From Cristatella mucedo (lineage: Eukaryota > Bryozoa > Phylactolaemata > Cristatellidae), in contig WPIO01000036.1 of NCBI GenBank assembly GCA_009760855.2, forward strand, positions 359,001-423,000: a stretch of 64,000 nt of DNA, in the 5' to 3' direction. Of this stretch, positions 56,699 through 64,000 are shown piece by piece. A model generated the notes under the pieces. The model made no database searches. It saw only the letters and a program-made list of their open reading frames with translations, and was not told the DNA's origin. Position numbers and translations under genes: made by a program. Numbering within the stretch: the first letter of the stretch is position 1; the number at the start of each line of letters is the position of its first letter.

Positions 56699-58230
56699 AT
56701 AATAATAATAATAAATTTGTATATCACCCACAGATAAATGAATATCTTTTCTAGGCACTTTATAAATGCTGTCAGAAAGCATTGCCAAATGATTGGTGGT
56801 AATATCCGAAAGTAGCAGGCACAGTGTAAGCAGGTACATACACACTGAGGACGAATCACAAAAGACCCACTGAATGCTGTAATAAATGGTTGTGTTTCAA
56901 GCTTCCTTTTAAATGTCGTCATGTCAGGGGACGTTGTGACCTGCGTCGGTGGTGAGTTCCAGGCTTTGGGAGCATTGGAACTAAAGGCACGGTCTCCAAC
57001 GGTTTTGAGATTCATATGAGGTATGGTTAAACGATTCGAGTCAGAACAGCGGGTTGTACGATTCTTCGCCTGGTGGGGGAGTAGTTTTGATAGCTAGGCT
57101 GGAGTCAGAGAATGAATGGAACTAAAAGTAAGTGACAGAACCTTGAGGTCAATGCACTACTTGATTGAAAGCCAGTGCAGGTCGGCAAGAAGTGGTCTGA
57201 TGTGGCAATTGCAATGCTCCCGACAGACGAGCTTAGCTGCAGAGTTTTGCACCAACTGTAAGTGCCTGATAGCACACGCCTGGAGACCAGTAAACAGTGA
57301 ATTACAGAAGTCAAGATGGGATTCACAAATGCATGGAACAATTTGGACGTAGTATCCCTGTTTAAGCAAGCCCGAATTTTGGCAATGTTTTTTAGCTGAA
57401 AGTAGCCAAACTTGACTGTGGAGCTAATGTGGTCGCCTAATGAAAAGTCACTTTGGAACAGAACACCTAGATTACGTACATATTCAACAGAAGGTATACT
57501 GGAGGAGCCTCTTTAACAAGTTGCTTTTGACTTCATTCAATTTAAGAAAGTTCTCTGCCAACCATGTGCAGATGTCATCAATACATGCAGCAAGGGTGTG
57601 TAGAGAATTCGACATGCTGGAGAGCTGGGAGGGATCAAAGCAAAGGTACAACTGAGTGTCATCTGCACAGAAGTGAAAGCCTAGATTGTCCTTGGCGATC
57701 ACCTCGGAAAGAGGGAGAGCATAAACTGTGAAAAGAAGTGAACCGAGCAGAGAGCCCTGTGGTACCTAGTACTTAAGGTGTTCCTCAGTTTATCTGTGTC
57801 CATTCACATCAATACTCTGGGGTCTCCCACTGAGACAGGACCTGAACCATTACAGTGCAGCGCCAATGATGTCCAGGCGAGATTATTAATGCTCAATGAC
57901 TTTGCGATCAATAGTATCAAATCCTGCCAAAAGATCAAGCAGAACAAGTAGAGAGACATTACCCAAGCCTGCATTCATGAAAACGTCATTATAAACCCTA
58001 GAGCAATGGTGACTCTGTAGAGTGATTAGCTCTAAATCCAGTCTGGAACTTACTAGCTAGATTTGAGGTCTCAGTATAAGAGTTCAGTTGGTCTGCCAAA
58101 ACTAGTTCCAGGGTCTTTGATGGGAACCAGAGGGGGGAAGGAGACTGGACAGAAGATGATCAAGTCCTCTCGGTCTAGCTTTGCTTTCTTAATTAGTGAC
58201 CTTTTTGAAAGGTGCAGGGACATGACCTGA
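56699..58230 (-). mobile_element. LINE family A, 3' UTR through RT, long degenerate copy
   Basis: Left (AAT)n and decayed hairpin, UTR, C-terminus (NLKTVGDRAFSSNAPKAWNS), RT motif C (FHFCADDTQLYLCFD, ADD retained), motif A region near 57900 with frameshifts, and the RT start near 58100 (relics of ANHSTES and LVLADQLNSY). It lies in intron 1 of the HINT3-like gene. Confidence 0.88.
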
Positions 58231-59224
58231 AGCTAAGGACATATTTATTATGTTAGTTATTAATGGCAGCAGCAGACTTGAGCATCTCTGTATAAATGCA
58301 TAAATGAGGCTGTGTGTATGAACGTATATGTAATGAGGTAGATCTAAGCATCAATGTATTAATAAGGATGTTAAATCCGCTAACATTCACTTTGCTTTAG
58401 AAACAATCTCAGGAAAAGTAAAGTAATGCTTAGCTGATTTAAATGTGAAGGATAGTGTACTAATTACTGCAATTGTATCCACAGATATAGTAGAGAATGG
58501 CACTTCAAGAAGAACGATAGGTAAACCTACATATACAAGAATATGAAAGGCATAACTACATCGAACATTTTTATGTCTCCTCTGATCGGTGGCTAGGAAG
58601 CTCCATCTCCAAAATGAAATTCGTTAGCTACTTCTATGGCGACTACCAGAAACGGCCGGATTGGGAGCATGTGGAAAGCTTTTTGCCGACAGGCCAACCC
58701 ATTTCATTGGCCTGCCAGGCCACATGCTGGCAGCTAAGCTCTTAGTGGGATAACAGAATTGAAAATCAGTTAACTCCTGCTGCATACATATATAAATAGA
58801 AAAATCGCAGTTTATGTATCCGGGATGCATACAATCCTTGGGAAAACTTGGACTACCCTCCCCAAAGCACTTTACAAGTCATATTGTAACTATAGGCATG
58901 GTTTGGTGAGAGAAGCTTGATTGTTGGCTAAATTAATCGAAGAGGTTTACAGTAGCGGCATAACAATCCAGTTATAATAATAATAATAATAATAGTAGTA
59001 TTAACAAGCAAATAAACCCTAGTGTTACCTCAGCATCTACAGAACAGTGTTAAAAATCAGGTTGAAGCACTTAAGCCATCAGATCGGTCAGTAACTCTCT
59101 ATTCTTGGCCGGGAAGTTGAAGCAGTCAGACTGCCAGGTTTGCCCAACTTCGTGATTAGAAAACCAGATATCCATGTTCAACTTAACTTATAATAATAAC
59201 AATCTGTCTCAATGAGAGAAGTCC
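58231..59224. other. Unassigned intronic DNA
   Basis: (TAA)n at 58973-58995 without a readable LINE tail; otherwise nothing recognised. Confidence 0.45.
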
Positions 59225-59755
59225 ATGTATAGATCTAAATGGCTATCAGTCATCCAAGCAGCCCTTAAAGTATCGGGTATCTCAGGGTTTGGAGTTGGCC
59301 AGCTTCTTTTCACTATCTTTGCCCTCCCACAAGTCGATGTCATTCCTAAACACAATCTTGGCTTCCATGTCTATGCCGAAGACGACCACCTCTACCCATC
59401 TGTCGACCCTTCTAATCCATCACACTTGATTCCCTTACATCCTGCATCGATGACACTTTCGTGATAAGACCAACCTAATAGCTATGGGCAAACTTAGTGT
59501 CATCCAAAAGTTGCACGACCTAGCCTGACTCCGCTAATGTCTGCCCGCAATCTAGGCGTATTATTTCAAAATGATGCGGCTAAATAAACCCATTTCTTCC
59601 ACTTTCAAGTCGGCCAGAATTCAGTTAAGGTATATTGCCAACAATCAGGGCCTGCTTCGATTAATGCATGCGTTTGTGACATCTAATCTCAATCATAGCC
59701 ATTCCCTTTATTTAGGACCCCTGCCTTATTGCAAAGGCCGAAATACCTTCAAGAA
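59225..59755 (+). mobile_element. Old LINE family A RT fragment
   Basis: Encodes VSGISGFGVGQLLFTIFALP and then LGFHVYAEDDHLYPSVDPS. Motif C is altered to YAED. Later it reads RAFVTSNLN-type sequence (MHAFVTSNLNHSHSL). Confidence 0.82.
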
Positions 59756-60350
59756 GTAAGTTATGGAAGTCGAAAAGGGATGTCACAAATGCTTGGACTA
59801 ACTCGAATGTGGTATCATTACGTAAGCAATGCTTGACAGGGGAGCAGATGTAGCCATCGAGCAAAAAGTAACTTGGGAACAGGTCTCCTAAATTTCGTGA
59901 AGATGCAAAAGGAGAGTCAAGTTTTGCAATTTTGTAGCACTAGGCTTGCCATCTATTAGTAAGTTGGTTTTTAGCGTCACTCAATTTGAGAAAGCTTGCT
60001 GTCATCCAAATGCGGATGTCAGCAAAATATGCAGGAAAGGAGTCGAGAGAGAGTTGGACATGCTCGAAGGAAGTGCAAAGAATAAAAGCACAAGTACAGA
60101 TGTGTGACAACTGCACAAAAATTTAAGCCTAGATTGTTTCTGGGCGATTACATTCGGATCCTTATCGAGCAAGTCCAAATCTTTGCATTCGGAAGCAGAC
60201 AGTAGGCTGACTAGACTGCAGAACTGGTGTGGCCATCTAGTGTAAGATCCTTTTGGAACAGGACATCGAGAGTTTTTGCAAAAATTACATAAAATAAGAC
60301 GGCTGAGCCTATTTTGAGAGTTAGGCTTGCCTGTTAGCAAGTACGCTACG
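59756..60350 (-). mobile_element. Old LINE family A RT fragment, opposite orientation
   Basis: On the minus strand it covers the same region as its neighbour (VQAFVTSLF…, LGV-type and CLLTSAFG-type relics), so the two form a degenerate inverted repeat about 59590-60000. No 3' tail is present at either side. Confidence 0.7.
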
Positions 60351-60721
60351 TGTAGCAATAATCAGTATGTTGGTCTGGTTTCGAGAAGAACATATCAGGA
60401 CTGCCTCACGGGCACAACCCAAACCCTTCCCATCAAAGCTACTACGACATGCAGCCGGGTCAGCTCGGAGCAGCTTGGTCAGTGTAAGACTGTCGGCAGC
60501 CTCCTCAAAGCTGCTTTGAAGTCACAGTGGACAGAGCAAGCTGCACATCCTTTCGGAGCAGTCGTCATCCAAACAGGCAAACTTGTGCTCAGGATAACTT
60601 AGGAAGAAATAAGAAGCAGCAGCCCTGATGAAGCAGAAAGGCAGGAAAGTAATGGAACATCAAAAGAGAAAGGAATGAGCCAAATGTCTAGCAAAACATG
60701 CTAAAGACACAGAAAGACCAC

Positions 60722-60870
60722 CATCAGTGCTCACCTGCGACGATGGTCAAGGTGCTAGCCTTAAAGACCGACGTCGTGGGCTCGAGCTATGCGGCATATG
60801 TAAAGTGCCTGGATAGAGATTTAGTTCTCTCAGGGTGCTATAGAAATTATTTATATTTTTATATTTGAAC
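60722..60870 (+). mobile_element. SINE family 2
   Basis: Head with ATGGTCAAGGTGCTAGCC (A-box side) and GTCGTGGGCTCGAGC (B-box side), then TGTAAAGTGCCTGGATAGAG and TTAGTTCTCTCAGGGTGCTA. Confidence 0.9.
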
Positions 60871-61309
60871 TATGCACTCACAAGAGATTTCCTGAACCAT
60901 AATTTTTTCATATCTGAGGACCAACATTTCAAATCGCGGTGACATCGAAAGCTTTAAGCCACAGACCACTTGATAATAGCCAGGGTAGCCTTGGAAACGG
61001 CAGGATGTTAGGGCATGCTAACATGGCTCCAATCGACATCATCGCCCGCAGCTACGAGCTGACATTCTCGGGCGAAACGAAGAAAGTGATGGTCTGTCTG
61101 ACGCCTTTTCAGGGTCAACCATTGAATGCAAACAGCCAACGCGAGATAGGGACGAATAAGCAGAACTAATCTACATCAGATGCGAGCGAGCACATAGGGA
61201 AAGGTCGATCAGCATTGCTCTCGCTGGCAGTAAACTCGAGTGAGGAATGCTGGCGAGGCAGTAACCAGCCATGACTTCTCACGTGCCAAAGCTCATGTAA
61301 CCCAGCTCG
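60871..61309. other. Unassigned intronic DNA
   Basis: Nothing recognised. Confidence 0.4.
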
Positions 61310-61930
61310 TAGATGCTGATTAATTCAGTATGGCGTGAGGCAACCCAAGTCTGCCTGGGGAGGTGTCCAAAAGAGCGATTGGCGATTGAACGAACCAGCA
61401 TGCACCGGCGCCCTCACTCAAAACGAGCGTGCCGCCAATGCTGGCCGGCCGCGGAATGGCAGCTGCGGCTCTGCTTCGTGGCAGACAGTGCGGCAGCGAC
61501 AGCGAGGTCGCTGCTGTCGCCTCTCCACAACAGACCCACGGGCGCCACGAGTGCGCACCTGACCGGTTAGGATGGCGATTGAAGGCTGCCGAATGACACG
61601 ACCCTGGACGGGGGACTACAGTTGGCGGCGAGCTCTACGGCTGAGCTGGCCCGGCTGGTCAGCGAGCCGGTGCCCAGCATTAGCGTGCAGCCAGCGCCGC
61701 TCGATGCACTCGTACGAACCTCGAACAGGATCTCGGTTTTCGCGTCTTCCTTGAGGCAAATACGACAGAAAACGCACCCTCGACTCCCGTTAGCTGGCTG
61801 TGCAGCCATTAACGCTCTAAGCAGCAGCAGCAGCAGCGTTACGAACAAGACGACGACGGACGCGTCAACAACTGTAGAGCTTGACCCCAGCGGCAGCACT
61901 CTCAATGTGGGGCTCGCTGTCACGCCTCTA
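61310..61930 (-). promoter_or_regulatory. CpG-rich 5' region of the HINT3-like gene
   Basis: Markedly more G+C and CG dinucleotides than neighbouring introns. It surrounds exon 1 and reaches about 400 bp into intron 1. This is inferred to be a promoter-associated island; no TATA box is obvious. The CAG-type run at 61829-61846 encodes poly-Leu in the upstream minus-strand frame, which I take as 5' UTR. Confidence 0.5.
61720..61809 (-). CDS. HINT3: HINT3-like histidine triad protein, exon 1 (start)
   Basis: ATG at 61809-61807 starts MAAQPANGSRGCVFCRICLK, then EDAKTEILFE, and ends at GAG|GTTCGT in phase 0, matching exon 2. CVFCRI followed by a T-E-L/I core is the N-terminus of HINT3-type proteins. 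The ATG chosen is the first in frame and gives a leader of 10 residues before CVFC, shorter than the ~45 of human HINT3. The assembled product is 134 residues plus the uncertain C-terminus. HINT3 hydrolyses adenosine phosphoramidates and lysyl-AMP. The exons are spread over 13.8 kb, with intron 1 of 5.3 kb and intron 3 of 7.7 kb. Confidence 0.9.
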
Positions 61931-61989
61931 TAATCTTGCTAACTACTTGCCTGGGAGACAACTCTGTGTAGCCTGTCGCAGAAACATGG

Positions 61990-62080
61990 ATAATAATAAT
62001 ATTCGTCTTAAAAATAAGTAGTTGGTATAGCACCCAGGGAAAACTGAATTATTATACAGGCGCCTTTATATACCATCCCT
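61990..62080 (-). mobile_element. LINE family A-type 3' tail remnant
   Basis: TAATAATAAT, then TATAGCACCCAGGGAAAACT and CAGGCGCCTTTATA, a diverged hairpin tail in minus orientation just upstream of the HINT3-like gene. Confidence 0.65.
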
Positions 62081-62239
62081 GGGCGTGTGGAAAGGCGCTG
62101 CATTAGGATCTGGGGATCAATATTAAGTCAATTGCTGGCGATAGATCCTCGAACAGCAGAACAGAAGGCCCTTACCCTATCAGCATTGCTCAAAAGTTTC
62201 TACTTTTGATAACAAGAACAATGATAATAGTGATAATAG

Positions 62240-62322
62240 TGGATTTAACAGCCTCTTTGTTTAGCGGCAGAAGAGCCTTGACGGCTATCACCACCGCCTG
62301 CAGCCGTGCTACAGGATTGACA
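62240..62322 (-). mobile_element. SINE family 1, 3' half
   Basis: GGATTTAACAGCCTCTTTGT, GGCTATCACCACCGCCTGCA; the head is missing. Confidence 0.82.
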
Positions 62323-62339
62323 TCAGAGGCGATCTAAGC

Positions 62340-63180
62340 AGGTCCAATTGCAAGCATTTGGACCTGCTTAGACAAGGACATGATACCCAAAGTGGTCCGC
62401 GCATTTTTGAAATCTGTCTCTACTTCTATAACTCACAACTTGATGGTCTTGTGGGCCGTGATGACCCACTTGGTAATGCGGTCGCACTTCTAGACTGAGA
62501 TCCCGAGGTAGTGAATTCGATTCCTTCGGTGCGCGATCCTTTATTGCCGCTGAAAGCGGCGGTGATAGCCTTTAAGGATCTTCCGCCGGTATAAAAAGAG
62601 GCTGTTAGATAAGCTATATTTTTACCGTAATTTTTAAACTTGGTTCAAAACTCAGCAACTAGGCTTGTCTGCCATAAGCATCCCAACTGCCATATGACAA
62701 CACTTCTCGCCAATCTGCAACGGCTTCACATCAAGCAGCGAATTGAATTTGAAGTTCTGTCACTCACCTTCAGGTCCCTTCATTCTCTAGCTCCAGCCTA
62801 CCTATCAGAACTACTCAGCCTCCAAACTAGGCATCGTACCACCAGCTTTTCAGACTCAAATCATTTAGCTATATCTCTTAAGAGCCTCAAATCAAATCCT
62901 TTGGAGACCGTGCCTTTAGTTCGTATGGTCCTAAACTTTCAACTCGCTCCAGACTGATTTCACAACATCCTTTGACTTGACAGTATTTAAAAAGTAAGAA
63001 ACGCACCTGTTCATCACAGTATTTAATGGATCAGTGTAAATTTTTTGTGGTATATTCATACGTGCTGATTATATACTGGTTACCATTAAAAATATGGACA
63101 TACTTCATGAACCGCATGTACATAGTGCCTAGAAAGAGATTCGGTTCTCAGAGAGCTCTATACTAATGTCTCACTATTCT
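62340..63180 (+). mobile_element. Old LINE family A copy carrying a nested SINE
   Basis: IWTCLDKDMIPKVVRAFLKS, then after the SINE LVQNSATRLVCHKHPNCHMT and LSLTFRSLHSLAPAYLSELL. A decayed UTR and tail follow (AGTGCCTAGAAAGAGATTCG at 63127). The (TTA)n is largely lost. Confidence 0.85.
62455..62622 (+). mobile_element. SINE family 1 nested in LINE family A
   Basis: CCGTGATGACCCACTTGGTA head, B-box-like GAATTCGATTCCTTCGG, GCGATCCTTTATTGCCGCTG and 3' end AGGCTGTTAGATAAGCTATA. Placed between LINE codons for NLMVLW and LVQNSA. Confidence 0.9.
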
Positions 63181-63259
63181 TATGCCGTGCATGGTAGGCG
63201 GAAAAAACTGTCTCGAATAATTAAAAATAAATTCAACTTACTACCGATGGTATGACCTA

Positions 63260-63710
63260 GTGTCACTAAGAAACTTCAAAATAGGCTTGTCCACAATATC
63301 CTCAATAGCATCTGGACGAAATAAAATTGTCCTGATTCTAAACGACTTTATATTTGATGAATACATCGGCTGCGACGGTATTCTTTCCAGCTTTCAGCAT
63401 TTCAAAACTATTGCAAAACTTTGGACTTGCTTAGATAAGGATATTCCAGGAAGCTGGTCAATGCATTTTCGACATTTTCTATACTAAACTCGTGTAACTC
63501 ACTCCTTGCAACATTTCCCACCCTGTTTGTGCTATAAGACGCTTGAATTTCGTGCAAAATCAGCTGCCGATTTCGTCGTTCGCGTACTTTAAAGTACCAC
63601 TTTAAACTATTTCTCACCGCCCTGTACTGGCTCCACATCAAGCAGTGTATTTAATTCAAATTTCTGCTATTTACTTACAGATCTCTTCCAGGCATCACTA
63701 TCTGAAGTGG
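63260..63710 (+). mobile_element. Very old LINE family A fragment
   Basis: FKTIAKLWTCLDKDIP, a frameshifted VHAFVTS region and relics of NSAADFVV. No 3' end. Confidence 0.65.
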
Positions 63711-64000
63711 TTTTTAGCACGGCTTTCCCCGGGGTCGACCATCTTGTTTGACTCTGGTTGCTTTGATGTGGCTGTAGTTACTTGCGTCTGGGAATCGTAG
63801 CAATGTAACCGGGTTCCAGGGGTCAAAGGCTATTTCCCGCCAAACCTCGCCATACTCCGGCCACGCTGCCGCTCGCCATGCCGCCGAGCTAGGGTAAGAC
63901 GAGCGGCCGTCAGGTTAGACCTCTTTATAATAACGCATGCGCCAACAACAACAGGGGGAACTAAACAAGTCTACAGGGAGGGCCCTATACACAGCACACT
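63711..64000. other. Unassigned DNA at the window edge
   Basis: Nothing recognised. Confidence 0.4.

Noticed and set aside
61720-61740. CVFCRICLKED read as a RING or ZAD zinc finger
   Set aside because: No further Cys/His pattern follows, and the downstream exons give HINT3, which begins with the same CVFCRI.
61622-61933. Plus-strand 103-codon frame over HINT3-like exon 1
   Set aside because: It lacks an ATG start, and the minus strand of the same DNA carries the recognisable CVFCRI exon with matching splice phase.

Overview
This is eukaryotic, almost certainly metazoan, DNA. Coding sequence is sparse and split into short exons with GT-AG borders. Most of the window is made of decayed APE-type non-LTR retrotransposons (L2/CR1-like), tRNA-derived SINEs, a hAT MITE and many microsatellites. 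I see no bacterial operon, rRNA gene, intact tRNA gene or CRISPR array. The species cannot be told from the sequence.

Host genes. (1) A HINT3-like histidine-triad gene lies on the minus strand, with four exons at 61809-61720, 56386-56269, 55970-55904 and 48156-48030. It spans about 13.8 kb, its phases join cleanly (402 nt, 134 codons), and its large introns are full of LINEs and SINEs. (2) On the plus strand, 28193-31776 holds a chain of phase-1 exons rich in proline and tyrosine motifs (NATYEG, PPPLPKK, IHYADLMF, TPYAEID). This looks like the cytoplasmic tail of a receptor or adhesion protein. A 780-bp (GA)n tract sits in one intron. (3) A possible terminal exon lies at 17615-17345 (minus). 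Weaker exon-like stretches lie at 24027, 42647 and 48201.

Mobile DNA. LINE family A has a (TAA)n tail and a 3' end that folds as a hairpin. It occurs about 25 times, from 2.2-kb RT-bearing copies to tail-only stubs of 70-160 bp. LINE family B ends in an ACATT-type tail. One degenerate copy at 9430-14660 can be followed from a GAGCTTGCTCTGCTCG minisatellite through endonuclease and linker to RT, and three family A insertions interrupt it. The two families are nested in each other in both directions. SINE family 1 (about 10 copies) has a tRNA-like head. SINE family 2 has a different tRNA-like head and carries the 3' hairpin of LINE family A, as expected if it borrows that element's machinery. 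A longer interspersed repeat, R1, occurs four times and is joined to a SINE 2 head at a conserved point.

Layout: 0-5.4 kb nested LINEs and minisatellites; 5.9-14.7 kb R1 plus the long LINE B; 15-17.6 kb SINE, LINEs and a possible gene end; 18.4 kb hAT MITE with SPIN-like ends; 19-24.5 kb old LINE A, SINE 2 and R1; 24.5-25.7 kb G+C-rich unique DNA; 26-27.5 kb the best-preserved LINE B RT; 28-31.8 kb receptor-tail gene; 31.9-39 kb LINE B 5' pieces, nested LINEs and R1; 39-46 kb mostly unique; 46-63.7 kb LINE and SINE remnants in and around the HINT3-like gene.
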